Below, piece by piece: positions 13,938 to 28,345 of a stretch of DNA of 64,000 bases. Numbering within the stretch: position 1 is the stretch's first letter; every line of letters begins with the position of its first letter. The notes under the pieces were generated by a model. The model had not been told where the DNA came from, made no database searches, and saw only the letters and a list, made by a program, of their open reading frames with translations. A program made the translations under genes and the position numbers. Source of the DNA: Mycolicibacterium diernhoferi (GTDB lineage Bacteria; Actinomycetota; Actinomycetes; Mycobacteriales; Mycobacteriaceae); assembly GCF_019456655.1 (NCBI RefSeq), contig NZ_CP080332.1, positions 1,612,001-1,676,000 on the forward strand, given 5' to 3'.

Positions 13938-14270
13938 TCAGGTGTGCACGTGCAGGCCGAGTTGGGCCGACGCGTAGCGCCGCACGGTGTCCTCGGACAT
14001 GGCCGCGGCGTCCTCGAACCCCGGACGTGCCCGGCTGGCCATGAATCCGGTGGTGCGGTCCAGGGTGATCTCGGCCAGCAGTTCACCGGTGGACGGCTCG
14101 CACACCGCCCAGGTGTAGCGGGTATCGGACTCCCAGCCGTCGGCCGCGTCGTCGATGTAGTCCAGATCGGTCTCGCCGAGATCGGCCAGCGCCGGCCGGT
14201 CGTCGACGCGATCGTCGTAGCGCAGTCCGCGCAGGTACCACTGGCCGTTGTTGATCTCTACCGGTTCCAT
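13938..14270 (-). CDS. Hypothetical protein, possibly GNAT-related
   Basis: A 110-residue protein from ATG 14270. The opening (NGQWYLRGLRYDDRVDDRPAL) and the middle (YTWAVCEPSTGELLAEITLD) resemble the N-terminal half of RimJ-type GNAT acetyltransferases. The acetyl-CoA binding half is missing, so it is either a truncated relative or an independent small family. The C-terminus is FEDAAAMSEDTVRRYAS. It is on the accA3 strand, downstream of it and separated by a strong hairpin. I cannot assign a function. Confidence 0.55.
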   Translation of the reverse strand: MEPVEINNGQWYLRGLRYDDRVDDRPALADLGETDLDYIDDAADGWESDTRYTWAVCEPSTGELLAEITLDRTTGFMASRARPGFEDAAAMSEDTVRRYASAQLGLHVHT

Positions 14271-14288
14271 CAGGTCTCCAGAATGGCC

Positions 14289-14322
14289 AGTGGCCGCTCA
14301 TCACGTGCAATGAGCGGCCACT
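14289..14322. terminator. Hairpin terminator downstream of accA3
   Basis: AGTGGCCGCTCAT (14289-14301) and ATGAGCGGCCACT (14310-14322) form a perfect 13-bp stem with an 8-base loop. It lies just past the accA3 stop on the minus strand and just upstream of the 110-residue gene. There is no U-tract. Confidence 0.75.
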
Positions 14323-14337
14323 CGACAGAGGTTTCGG

Positions 14338-16162
<1,825 letters not shown>

Positions 16163-16410
16163 ACGTCTTTAAGAATGTATCGGGCGAAGTTTAAGCGTCC
16201 AATTCCGGGGGTGGCGAGTCGGACCCCCGAAATTCCGGCGAGATACCGTCGACCTTCCGGTAAGCCGCTTTTGTTACTGGTCGGTACAGGTGATGTGTGC
16301 TGGGCGAACGGGCGAGACCCGGCCACCGCACCGGCATGCGTGCCCGCCGGTCGACATGCTGCCAGACCATCACACACGACACCGGACATCGGTTCAACCG
16401 GACGCGCGGC

Positions 16411-17844
16411 TCAACCGAACAGTGTGGGAATGCCCTCCATCGACGGTCCGGGTTCCACCCCGAGCACATTGGCCAGCAGCGAAGGAGCCACGTCCAGGAC
16501 GTCGACTTCCTTGCGTGAGGGATCGGGCCGCACCCCGGCGCCCGCGGCCAGCAGGATGCCCTCCGGGATGTGATAGCCGGTGTTCACGCCACCGACCCGG
16601 CTGTGCGGAGCGAACCCGAGATCGGAAGCGCGCGCGGTCGACTCCTGATCGGCGCCGACCGGGCGGAACCGCAACACGGGATCGGAGCCGGCCTCGACCG
16701 CGTAGTCGGTGCCGAACGTGACCGTTCGGCCCTCCACCCGCACCCGCGCGAACAGTGGGCCGCCGCCGTCCACACTCACCGATTCCAGCGGTCCGGTGGC
16801 GGCTTTGGCGTCTGCCTCGGAGCCGAACACCAGCGACAGCATGGGGTACATCGCCAGGCCCAGTCCGGTCGCCGCCGCGTTCAGCCCGGCCACCAGCTTG
16901 GTGTGGTCATCGAGCACCAGGCAGGTGTCGTCGGACTTGACGACCTCGACCGGTCCCTGGCCCATGCTGGCCGACAGGACCAGCATCGACCGGGGGTTCC
17001 TGGCGATGAACCGGCGGATCCGGCCGAGTTGACGATCGGCGATATCCATTGCCGCGACGATGAATTCGCCGTAGACATCGTCGGGGGAGTACTCGTATCG
17101 GTCGGTGTAACCCGGCATCCCGTCGCCCCAGAACCGGTGCATCATGCCGGCGACGTGGTTGGTGAAGAAGACGCTGAGCCGGGGCCGGTGCCTGCGGTGC
17201 AGAGCCCAGTAGAGATCGAAGCCCAGCGGTGCCTGCATGGCCGAGCGGAACGCCTTGTTCCGCGGATCGCGGCGTTCCTTGACCAGGTGGGTGCCGATCG
17301 TCGCGATCGAGCGCGGTGTCAGGCCCTGGCGCAACAGGCTCAAGCCCGTGCCGGCGAGCGTCTTCGGGTGCAGCGCGGCGTTCGGCGAGAAACCGTTCTC
17401 GCCGGTCATCGCGAGGTTGAACGCCTGGAAGCGTTGCACTGCCACGGGGTAGGCGACGGCGTCCTGGCTGAAGGTGTCGGGGACGTAGAAGCCTCCGTGC
17501 CGGAATTCGCGGGCCGGCCAACTCTGCATCGGTCCGAAGATCCCGACGGACAGCCCCGCGTTCTCGGCGACGGTCCAGATCGGGTCACCGCGGAAGGTCG
17601 TCGGATCCTGACCGAGATCGAAGGAATTGTGGGAGTAGGTGGACGAATGCAGCGTCGGCCAGGTACGCCAGGGCTGCAGCCCCTGCAGTTCCTCGCGGTC
17701 CTCGTGCACGGTGGTCAGCGATTGGCCCTCGGCGAGCAGCGCAGCCAGATGTGAACCGGGCCGGTTCTCGACGTAGATGTCGACGACATCCCACGGCACT
17801 TCGTTGAGCTCGTAGAGGATGACGTCCCGGGCTTGCTGGTTCAT
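16411..17844 (-). CDS. Alkaline-phosphatase-superfamily-like protein with altered metal motifs
   Basis: A 477-residue protein from ATG 17844 (MNQQARDVILYELNEVPWDV). The superfamily architecture is recognisable: WPTLHSSTYSHNSFDLG matches the nucleophile-Thr region, FTNHVAGMMHRFWGD the DxxxHxFW region, and LVLSASMGQGP the usual SDHG metal-ligand motif. In the last two the canonical Asp and Asp-His are replaced, so classical two-metal phosphoesterase chemistry is doubtful. No signal peptide is seen. It has no counterpart between accA3 and Rv3284 in M. tuberculosis as I recall it. GCTATA (17982-17987) gives a possible -10 on the minus strand. Confidence 0.6.
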   Translation of the reverse strand: MNQQARDVILYELNEVPWDVVDIYVENRPGSHLAALLAEGQSLTTVHEDREELQGLQPWRTWPTLHSSTYSHNSFDLGQDPTTFRGDPIWTVAENAGLSVGIFGPMQSWPAREFRHGGFYVPDTFSQDAVAYPVAVQRFQAFNLAMTGENGFSPNAALHPKTLAGTGLSLLRQGLTPRSIATIGTHLVKERRDPRNKAFRSAMQAPLGFDLYWALHRRHRPRLSVFFTNHVAGMMHRFWGDGMPGYTDRYEYSPDDVYGEFIVAAMDIADRQLGRIRRFIARNPRSMLVLSASMGQGPVEVVKSDDTCLVLDDHTKLVAGLNAAATGLGLAMYPMLSLVFGSEADAKAATGPLESVSVDGGGPLFARVRVEGRTVTFGTDYAVEAGSDPVLRFRPVGADQESTARASDLGFAPHSRVGGVNTGYHIPEGILLAAGAGVRPDPSRKEVDVLDVAPSLLANVLGVEPGPSMEGIPTLFG

Positions 17845-18037
17845 CGAGCCGGGCCCCCCTTTCCATGGTCCGAATCGCCGCGCGTGGTCACACCAGTGCC
17901 TCGACACGTGGGTAAAGCGTCGCCCGCCGGCCCACCGGCCCGCGCGACACCGTCATTCTGGCAGGGTTTGCCACAAATTTCGCTATAGGCCGAAAATTGA
18001 CGGGCCAGACAATGATCTTGCCATCGGCGGCCGCCGG

Positions 18038-18454
18038 CTACTGCGTGCGCAACCGCCGTTTGATCCGCGTCAGCATCGCCGACATCCCGCGCAACCGCAG
18101 CGGGCTGATGAGCGCCGCGAGGCCGAGATCGGCGTAGAAGTCGTCGGGCACCGCGAGGATGTCCGCCGCGGACTGGCCGTCCAGGCCGGCCGCCAGGATC
18201 GACGCGAAACCCCGGGTGGTCGGCGCCTCGGCCGGCGCACTGAAGTACAGCCGGACGTGCTCGGGATCGGCCGCGTCGACGTCGAGGAACAGCGGTGACT
18301 GGCACTCGGGAACCGGCTCCATCGCCGCTTCCTCGAGGTGGGCCGGCAGCGCGGGCAGTTCATTGGCGAACTCCAGCAGCAGCTGCAGCTTGTCCTGGCC
18401 GGTGACGTCCTGGAAGTCGCTGACGACCTCGGCGAGGGCCTCGGGCATCGTCAT
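18038..18454 (-). CDS. SufE-like protein (Rv3284 homolog)
   Basis: A 138-residue SufE/CsdE-fold protein from ATG 18454. Typical features are [20 protein letters not shown], then [13 protein letters not shown] carrying the conserved Cys that accepts sulfane sulfur, and [13 protein letters not shown]. It starts 7 bases after the sseA stop, so the pair is an operon. SufE proteins relay sulfur from cysteine desulfurases; pairing with a thiosulfate sulfurtransferase suggests sulfur transfer or detoxification. The upstream in-frame extension overlaps sseA and is rejected. Confidence 0.85.
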   Translation of the reverse strand: MTMPEALAEVVSDFQDVTGQDKLQLLLEFANELPALPAHLEEAAMEPVPECQSPLFLDVDAADPEHVRLYFSAPAEAPTTRGFASILAAGLDGQSAADILAVPDDFYADLGLAALISPLRLRGMSAMLTRIKRRLRTQ

Positions 18455-18461
18455 GACGAGA

Positions 18462-19355
18462 TCACTTCGACGGTGCTTCGCCCGGCTCGGGCCCGACGGC
18501 GACCGGGACGCGCACGGCATTGCCCCACTCCGTCCAGGACCCGTCGTAGTTGCGCACATTCGGCAGGCCGAGCAGATGGGTCAGCACGAACCAGGTGTGG
18601 CTGGAGCGTTCGCCGATACGGCAGTACACGATCGTGTTGTCGTCGGCGCTCAGGTGCCCGTACAGCGCATCGAGTTCGGCACGGCTGCGGAAGCGTCCGC
18701 TGTCCTCGGCGGCCTTGGCCCACGGGATCGACACCGCGGTCGGGATGTGCCCGCCGCGCAGAGCGCCCTCTTCGGGGTAGTCGGGCATGTGGGTGCGCTC
18801 GCCGGTGTACTCCTGCGGCGAGCGGACATCGATCAGCGGCTGGTCGCCCAGCGCGGCCAGCACGTCGTCGCGGAACGCCCGGATGGCGGCGTCGTTGCGC
18901 TCCACCACCGGGTAGCCGGTGCTCGTCCGGGTCGGGACGTCCAGGGTGGTGTCCCGGCTGTTGGACACCCACAGGTCGCGGCCACCGTCGAGCAGGCGCA
19001 CATCCGGGTGGCCGAACAGGGTGAACACCCACAGCGCGTAGGCCGCCCACCAGTTGCTCTTGTCCCCGTAGATCACCACGGTGTCGTCACGGGAGATGCC
19101 CTTGCGGTCCATCAGCGCGGCGAACTGGGCCCCGTCGATGTAGTCGCGGACGGTCGGATCGTTGAGGTCGGTGTGCCAGTCGATCTTCACCGCACCGGGG
19201 ATGTGACCGGTGTCGTAGAGCAGTACGTCCTCATCGGACTCGACGATGGCAAGTCCGGGGCGACCGAGGTTGGCCGACAGCCAATCCGCGGTCACCAACC
19301 GTTCCGGGTGCGCGTAGGCGGCGAGGGCAGGGTCTGGATCGGCAGGAAGCGACAC
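18462..19355 (-). CDS. sseA: Thiosulfate sulfurtransferase SseA
   Basis: A 297-residue two-domain rhodanese. Each half has a rhodanese pattern ([19 protein letters not shown] and [13 protein letters not shown]...[11 protein letters not shown]). The catalytic Cys lies in the second domain, in [17 protein letters not shown]. It transfers sulfane sulfur from thiosulfate or mercaptopyruvate to thiol or cyanide acceptors. Start GTG 19355. It forms an operon with the SufE-like gene, matching Rv3283-Rv3284 order. Confidence 0.9.
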   Translation of the reverse strand: MSLPADPDPALAAYAHPERLVTADWLSANLGRPGLAIVESDEDVLLYDTGHIPGAVKIDWHTDLNDPTVRDYIDGAQFAALMDRKGISRDDTVVIYGDKSNWWAAYALWVFTLFGHPDVRLLDGGRDLWVSNSRDTTLDVPTRTSTGYPVVERNDAAIRAFRDDVLAALGDQPLIDVRSPQEYTGERTHMPDYPEEGALRGGHIPTAVSIPWAKAAEDSGRFRSRAELDALYGHLSADDNTIVYCRIGERSSHTWFVLTHLLGLPNVRNYDGSWTEWGNAVRVPVAVGPEPGEAPSK

Positions 19356-19422
19356 ACGACGAGCGTACCCATCGGTGTTGACCTGCCGCTCGAGAGTCTC
19401 GGCCCGGCGCCGGGCGGGGGGC

Positions 19423-19962
19423 CTAGGGTAGGCAGTCCGCCGCCGGGATCAGGTCGGCCCGCATGTTGCGTTGCATCATGGTCAGCGCCGATTTGCCCAG
19501 GTCGGCGTCGATGTGGGCGACCGCATCCGGTGGGACCACCACGTTGTAGTGCCGGACGTAGGCGTCCAGGGCGGTGTAGAGCACGCACTGTTCGGTGACC
19601 TGACCGGTGATCACCAGGCGTTCGGGTTGCAGCTGCTGCAGCAGGTAGTCCAGTTGTGTCGAGAAGAACGCACTGTGCCGAACCTTGGTCAGCCGCAGAC
19701 AATCCGGGGTCGGCAGGATGGCCTTCACCAGGTCCGGGCGTGCCCCGTCGAGTGCCTTGGCCACGATGTCGTCCCAGGTGCCGGTGAAATCGCCGAAGTT
19801 GTCATTGACGTAGATCACGTCCACGTCCTCGTGCCGGCGCCCCTCGGTGATCAGGTCGGCCAACGGGTCCACCATGTCGGCCACGCTGGCGGTGAGCTGT
19901 TCGGCATCGGGGTGCTCATAGGCGTTGAGCATGTCCACAACCAGTAACGCGGTGTCTGCCAT
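19423..19962 (-). CDS. Isochorismatase-family cysteine hydrolase
   Basis: A 179-residue alpha/beta hydrolase of the isochorismatase-like family. The catalytic triad residues are visible: Asp10 in [11 protein letters not shown], the Lys in [10 protein letters not shown], and the Cys in [14 protein letters not shown]. Family members hydrolyse amide or ether bonds (nicotinamide, peroxyureidoacrylate, isochorismate). No partner gene fixes the substrate. It stands alone between sseA and maf, with 56 bases to maf. Confidence 0.85.
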   Translation of the reverse strand: MADTALLVVDMLNAYEHPDAEQLTASVADMVDPLADLITEGRRHEDVDVIYVNDNFGDFTGTWDDIVAKALDGARPDLVKAILPTPDCLRLTKVRHSAFFSTQLDYLLQQLQPERLVITGQVTEQCVLYTALDAYVRHYNVVVPPDAVAHIDADLGKSALTMMQRNMRADLIPAADCLP

Positions 19963-20018
19963 GGCGCCGGAGTACCCGGAGACCGGAGTTTCGATACGTG
20001 TTGGCTGCGATCCTCGGC

Positions 20019-20662
20019 CTACACGTCGGTGGCGACGCCGTTGGCCTGCCAGAGCGCGGCGACCGAGATCCCCATGCGCGCCAGCAGCTTTCGTAACAGC
20101 GGAAGGCTCAGACCGATCACGTTGGACGGGTCGCCCTCGATCCGGTCGATGAACCAGCCGCCCCGACCGTCGATGGTGAAACCGCCTGCGACGTGGAGCG
20201 GTTCACCGCCGGCCAGATAGGCATCCAGGTCCTCCTCGGACGGCGTGCCGAAGTGCACCGCGGTGCTGCCGGTCCGGTTCGCTTCGTCGACGACCACACC
20301 GTCGCGTACCCGCAGCACGCTGTGCCCGGTGTGCAGCATCCCGGTGCGTCCGGCCGAGGCCTGCCATCGACGCCGTGCCGCCTGGACCGAGCCCGGCTTG
20401 CCGGCGAGCTCGCCGTCGATCTCCAGCATCGAATCGCAGCCGACCACCACACAGTCGGCGCGGACGTCCTCGCCGAGAAGCTCGGCGACGCGGCCGGCCT
20501 TGGCCCCGGCCAGCGCGGCGACGACCGTCGCGGGAGGGTCCTCGGACATCCGCGCGATGATCGCGTCCTCGTCCACGTCGGACACCGTGACCAGGGGATC
20601 GACCCCGGCTCCGCGGAGCACACTGAGTCGACCTGCCGACGCGGAGCCGAGAACGAGCCGCG

Positions 20663-20666
<4 letters not shown>
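20019..20666 (-). CDS. maf: Maf-family nucleoside triphosphate pyrophosphatase
   Basis: A 215-residue protein from GTG 20666 ([21 protein letters not shown]). It has the Maf signature GSASxxRxxx[10 protein letters not shown], and the catalytic [13 protein letters not shown] with GKPGS. Maf proteins hydrolyse canonical or modified pyrimidine NTPs and can arrest division when overproduced. The GTG overlaps the accE5 stop, so accD5-accE5-maf form one operon with coupled translation, as in M. tuberculosis. Confidence 0.9.
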
Positions 20667-24098
<3,432 letters not shown>

Positions 24099-24221
24099 GG
24101 GGGCCGGCCGGATTCGGAGACGATTCTGTACTCGGGCCGGGCGACTCAGGGCATGTGGCCACCGGATCGGCACACCGGTCGCTATCGTTTACGCGGATTC
24201 CTCAACAAGGAGCGATGATTC

Positions 24222-24902
24222 ATGTTTCGTGAACCGGCTTCGGCAGATCCGGCTGACATAGCCCGGAAGAAGGCCGCCGCTCCGGCGCTGAGGATGGCGC
24301 CGAAGTCGGAATACGTTCTCGACGAGAACAACCGGGTGACCCACTACAAGATGCAGAGCCTCGGGTTCGTCCCGAAGGCGAAGAACCGCATCGGTGAACT
24401 GGTCTTCAACCTTCTGGTCACCTACATCCCGTCGCACCGGATCCGGCAGGGCTTCCTGCGGTTGTGCGGGGCCAAGATCGGTAAGCACTGCTCGATCCTG
24501 CGCGGCACCACGGTGCTCGACCCGGCGTACCTGACCATCGGTGACGGCGTGGCCATCGGTTTCCGCTGCATGCTCGACGCGCGCGCCGGCATCTACATCG
24601 GCAACCAGGTCACCATCGCCAGCGATGTGCAGATCATCGGCGGCGGCCACGACGTCAACCACCCGGACTTCCTGCCGGTGCCGATCCCGACGGTGATCTG
24701 CGACTACGTGTGGATCGCCAGCCGGGCGATGGTGCTGCCGTCCCTCGTCGGCCGCGGCGCGGTGGTGGCCGCGCAGGCGCTGGTCACCAAGGACGTCGAA
24801 GAACTCAGCATCGTGGGCGGCGTGCCGGCCAAGGTGATCGGTAAACGTGATCCAGATGTATTGCTGTACACCAACACTCGTCGACCCCCGCCGTTCTACT
24901 GA
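24222..24902 (+). CDS. Left-handed beta-helix (hexapeptide) acyltransferase
   Basis: A 226-residue protein starting at ATG 24222 behind AAGGAG. About 85 residues of N-terminal extension precede a hexapeptide-repeat domain (IGKHCSILRGTTVLDPAYLT, IGDGVAIGFRCMLDARAGI, VTIASDVQIIGGG). The catalytic-type His is in GGGHDVNHPDF, and VTKDVEELSIVGGVPAKVIG closes the domain. This is the WcaF/NodL-like group that acetylates sugars. It overlaps the next glycosyltransferase start by 1 base, so it is in the same operon. It likely decorates the repeat unit. Confidence 0.85.
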   Translation: MFREPASADPADIARKKAAAPALRMAPKSEYVLDENNRVTHYKMQSLGFVPKAKNRIGELVFNLLVTYIPSHRIRQGFLRLCGAKIGKHCSILRGTTVLDPAYLTIGDGVAIGFRCMLDARAGIYIGNQVTIASDVQIIGGGHDVNHPDFLPVPIPTVICDYVWIASRAMVLPSLVGRGAVVAAQALVTKDVEELSIVGGVPAKVIGKRDPDVLLYTNTRRPPPFY

Positions 24903-26029
24903 TGGCTGATCGGTTACGCGAGAACCGGTTGGTCTTCGTCGCGCCCGACGACGGGCAGACCGCGGTGGGTGACTATGCGCAGGATCTGGTGGACGCGCTG
25001 CGCCCGCATTTCGGTGAGATCGCCGAAGTTCGCACCGCCGGCCCCGGCCTGGACACCCTCGCCGACATCCGTCGGCACCGGACCCGGGTGCGCAAACTGG
25101 TCGCCGACGGACCGCCGGGGCGCACCCTGGTGCACGCCGAACTGTCCACCGGCGTGATGCCCACCTTCTGGGCGGTGGCCGGCCTGTCCGGGGTGCCCGT
25201 GACGGCCACCATCCACGACCCGCCGCAGGGCCTGTGGTTTCTGGCCCGTCCCCGGTTCATCGCCAGGTCCCGCCTGCTCACCCACGGCATCCACTACCCG
25301 CTGCGTCCGCTGTCGCGGGCCATCGAAGGCCGGGTGCACGGGAACCGGACCCTGATCGCGCTGACCGAGACCGGGCGCCGGTCGATCGAACGGACCTACC
25401 CGCGCACCCACACCGCATACATCCCGCACCTGGTGCGCGAGCGGCCGGTCATCGTGCCGGCCCAGGACCGCCCCAAGGCGGTCGGCTTCTTCGGATTCGT
25501 CTACCGGGGCAAGGGTTTCGACCAGATCGCCGAGATCCGTGCCCAGCTGCCCGATGACATCGAGATCCGGGTCGCCGGCCGCGGCACCGAGGAGCTGCCC
25601 CGGGCCGAGGGCATCGAGATCCTCGGCGGTGTCGACGGCGCCGCCGAAGACGCGTTCTTCGCCTCCGTCCGGGCCATCGTGGTGCCCTACGGCAAGCGGC
25701 ACTTCTACGCCGAGACGTATCCCGCCTCCGGCGTGGTGGCGCACTCGATGGCCTACCGCACCCCGGTGATCTGCACCGGGTACGGGTCGCTGGCCGAACT
25801 GACCCCCGAACACGGTGTGGTGGCGGTGCCTCCGGCGGCCGATCCGGGCGCCGGCGTGGCCGCCGGGCTGGCGGCCGAGATCACGGCGGTCCTGGGCGAC
25901 GAGGCCCGGCTGACCGAACTGGGCGCCAACTCCGAGCGCACCCGCCAGGAGCGTTCGCCCGCACGTACCGCAGCGGCGTTCGTGGCGGTCTGGGAACAGC
26001 TGATCGAACGTGGGCCGGCCGGTGACTGA
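24902..26029 (+). CDS. Glycosyltransferase, GT4-like
   Basis: A 375-residue GT-B glycosyltransferase beginning at ATG 24902, overlapping the upstream stop. VTATIHDPPQGLWFL and ALTETGRRSIERTYPRTHTA lie in the N-domain. The C-domain has VGFFGFVYRGKGFDQIAEI, an unusually short donor domain and YPASGVVAHSMAYRTPVICT in place of the usual EX7E motif. Specificity is unknown. The next gene (flippase) begins before its stop, so translation is coupled. Confidence 0.82.
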   Translation: MADRLRENRLVFVAPDDGQTAVGDYAQDLVDALRPHFGEIAEVRTAGPGLDTLADIRRHRTRVRKLVADGPPGRTLVHAELSTGVMPTFWAVAGLSGVPVTATIHDPPQGLWFLARPRFIARSRLLTHGIHYPLRPLSRAIEGRVHGNRTLIALTETGRRSIERTYPRTHTAYIPHLVRERPVIVPAQDRPKAVGFFGFVYRGKGFDQIAEIRAQLPDDIEIRVAGRGTEELPRAEGIEILGGVDGAAEDAFFASVRAIVVPYGKRHFYAETYPASGVVAHSMAYRTPVICTGYGSLAELTPEHGVVAVPPAADPGAGVAAGLAAEITAVLGDEARLTELGANSERTRQERSPARTAAAFVAVWEQLIERGPAGD

Positions 26030-27206
26030 GTCGACCGAACCCGCGGTCGCGAAGCCTGGTTCGCCACATCTGTCGCGCGCCCTGTGGGCGGCGTTCTGGA
26101 TGTACGGCGGACGTGCCTGCGGAATGGTCTGGACGCTGGCCATCGTCGCCCAGCTCGGTATCGCCGACTACGGCAAGTACGCCATGGCGTACGCGGTCTA
26201 CTCGCTGATCGGGTCGCCGCTGGACAACGTGTTCGTGGTCCGGTCGGTGCGCGAGTCGGAGGCACACTTCCTGGCCGACCGGGCCACCCGGTATCTGCTC
26301 GGTGTCGCGCTGATGCTGGTGGGCCTCGCCCTGCTCGAGGTGAACTACGTCGCGGCGTTCGGCCTGTTCGTCTCCGGCGGCGAGCTGACCCTGAAAGCCT
26401 GGGAGAGTCGCCCGCTGCGGGACGGTCGGCCGCACCGGGCGGCCCAGATCGACACCGGCCGACAGTTCGCCAGCGTGGTGCCGGCGTGTATCTACCTGTT
26501 CGTCGTCCCGGATCCGACGCTGCAGACCGCGACGATGATCCTGGTCGCGCCCTACGCGCTGGTGGCGCTGGGGGTGGGGCCGATGGCGTTGCGGCACCGG
26601 CCCGGGATGCCGGGATCTCCGCGGGTGATCGCCATCCTGGTCGGCGAGACCTTCTCGATCATGGCCGGTGTGCAGGGCGATCTGCTGCTGCTCGGGTGGC
26701 TGACCAACGACACCGTCGCCGGTTACTACGGCATCTGCACCACGGTCACCCTCGCCATCGTCGCGGTCGGCCAGACCTTCGGCATGTCCTACAACCAGGT
26801 GCTGCGCGAAGGAGAGGGCAATGTGGCGGCCGGACCGCCGCTGAAGGGCACGATATTGCTCGGTGTGGCCGCCGGGGCGCTGGTGCTCATCACCGGCCTG
26901 GTCATGATGGTGGTGCCGGTGGTGCCGCAGGAGCTGGCGGTCGCGATGACGATCATGTCGCTGTTCTGCGGTATGCGCACCGTCGCCATGGTGTTCCAGG
27001 CGGTGCTCTACAACCAGCACCGCGACGGTGTCCGGCTGATCGCCAACTCGGTCATCGTCCCGGTCAAGCTGGGCCTGGTGCTGGCGCTGTACGGGCTCGG
27101 CGCCGTGGGTGCGGCGATCGCCTCCGTCATCGGCGATGCCCTGTTGATGGCCATCTACCTGCGGGTGCTCTACCGCAAACCGGTCTCGGAAGAGCCCGCG
27201 ACATGA
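26010..27206 (+). CDS. Polysaccharide repeat-unit flippase (Wzx-like)
   Basis: A 398-residue integral membrane protein with about 12 hydrophobic segments and no soluble domain. The N-terminal pattern (LSRALWAAFWMYGGRACGMV, then LGIADYGKYAMAYAVYSLIG) is that of PST/MATE-like oligosaccharide flippases. It would move the lipid-linked repeat unit across the plasma membrane. GTG 26010 gives a 20-base overlap with the upstream gene; GTG 26022 is an alternative. The next gene's ATG overlaps its stop (ATGA). Confidence 0.85.
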   Translation: MGRPVTESTEPAVAKPGSPHLSRALWAAFWMYGGRACGMVWTLAIVAQLGIADYGKYAMAYAVYSLIGSPLDNVFVVRSVRESEAHFLADRATRYLLGVALMLVGLALLEVNYVAAFGLFVSGGELTLKAWESRPLRDGRPHRAAQIDTGRQFASVVPACIYLFVVPDPTLQTATMILVAPYALVALGVGPMALRHRPGMPGSPRVIAILVGETFSIMAGVQGDLLLLGWLTNDTVAGYYGICTTVTLAIVAVGQTFGMSYNQVLREGEGNVAAGPPLKGTILLGVAAGALVLITGLVMMVVPVVPQELAVAMTIMSLFCGMRTVAMVFQAVLYNQHRDGVRLIANSVIVPVKLGLVLALYGLGAVGAAIASVIGDALLMAIYLRVLYRKPVSEEPAT

Positions 27207-28345
27207 ACGCCGGCCGGGTGAAACCCACGGTCTGTTTCCTGCTGTCCAAGGATCCGGCGGCCGATCACGGGGGTGACGTCGAATTGTCGCGCCTGGTCCT
27301 GGAATTGGCCGCCCAGGATTTCGAGGTGTCGGCGATCTGTCTGTCCCGCGAGCCGGCGGGCCGGCTGGACTTCGGTCCCGTGCCACTGGTGCGGGTCGAC
27401 AAGGCGGGCGTGCAGCCGCTGCGGCTGCTGCTCGACGTCGCCCGGACCGGACGCAGCCTGGTGCACGCCCGGTTCGACAACGACGACCTGGTCGCGGCGA
27501 TCGATGCCGCCGGTGCCGACATCTATGTGGCCGAGCACAGCTACATGGCCGAGTCCTTCTTGCGCAGCTCACGTTTGGGCAAGTCCCGGTTCGTGGTGAA
27601 CACCCACGTCAGTGAGTCCCTGGTGTGGCGTGCCACCCGGGGCGTGCTCGGCCGGTTGCAGGTCGGCCGGTTGCTCCGCGACGAGCTGCGGGTGGCTCGG
27701 GCCGCCGACGCGGTCGGCACCTTCGACGCCGAGGAAGCGGAGTTCTACCGCGCCCGCGGGGTGCGAAACGCGCGGTGGATGGACATCACGCTGCCACCGG
27801 CCGAGCAGGTTGCGGTGGCCTCGACGCCACGACGGCTGGTGCTGATGGGGACCCGGGACTGGCCGCCGAACCAGGAGGCCTTCGAAGAGGCGTTGCGGTT
27901 GTGGCCGCGGATCGCCGAGGGGATCGACGGCGCCGAACTGTGCGTGATCGGGGCCAAGGCCGCCAAGGCCCCCGAGCCCGAGTACCCGGCCGGTGTACGG
28001 GATCTGGGCTTCGTCGATGATCTGCCCGCATTCCTGGGAACCTGCCGGGCCATGATCGCCCCGATCCGGACAGGTGGGGGAGTGCGGGTGAAGATCCTGG
28101 ACGCCGCGCGGATGGGGTTACCGGTGGTCGGCACCTCGGCGGCCGTCGGCTCGCTGGGGGACCTGCTGGGCCTGGGAGTGTTCGACGGTGACGCGGCGTT
28201 CATCGAACAGTGCCGAAAGTACTTGCTCGACAGCGCCGGTGCCGCTGAGGCGGGGGACCGGCTGTATCGGCTCAACGAGGGATACTGGCGGGACCGCCGG
28301 CCGCACCGGGCGGTCACCGACCTGCTAGGCGGTTGCGGCGGGTAG
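27203..28345 (+). CDS. Glycosyltransferase, GT4-like
   Basis: A 380-residue protein from ATG 27203 overlapping the flippase stop. VCFLLSKDPAADHGGDVELS at the N-terminus shows the glycine-rich loop. LVLMGTRDWPPNQEAFEEAL and APIRTGGGVRVKILDAARMG in the C-domain are the donor-site motif of GT4-like enzymes. The acceptor is presumably the growing repeat unit. Its last 21 bases overlap the end of the oppositely oriented polymerase gene. Confidence 0.85.
   Translation: MNAGRVKPTVCFLLSKDPAADHGGDVELSRLVLELAAQDFEVSAICLSREPAGRLDFGPVPLVRVDKAGVQPLRLLLDVARTGRSLVHARFDNDDLVAAIDAAGADIYVAEHSYMAESFLRSSRLGKSRFVVNTHVSESLVWRATRGVLGRLQVGRLLRDELRVARAADAVGTFDAEEAEFYRARGVRNARWMDITLPPAEQVAVASTPRRLVLMGTRDWPPNQEAFEEALRLWPRIAEGIDGAELCVIGAKAAKAPEPEYPAGVRDLGFVDDLPAFLGTCRAMIAPIRTGGGVRVKILDAARMGLPVVGTSAAVGSLGDLLGLGVFDGDAAFIEQCRKYLLDSAGAAEAGDRLYRLNEGYWRDRRPHRAVTDLLGGCGG

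Noticed and set aside
25881..27572. 563-residue open frame antisense to the flippase and glycosyltransferase
   Set aside because: Arg/His/Gln-rich shadow without motifs; the plus-strand genes overlap neatly as an operon.
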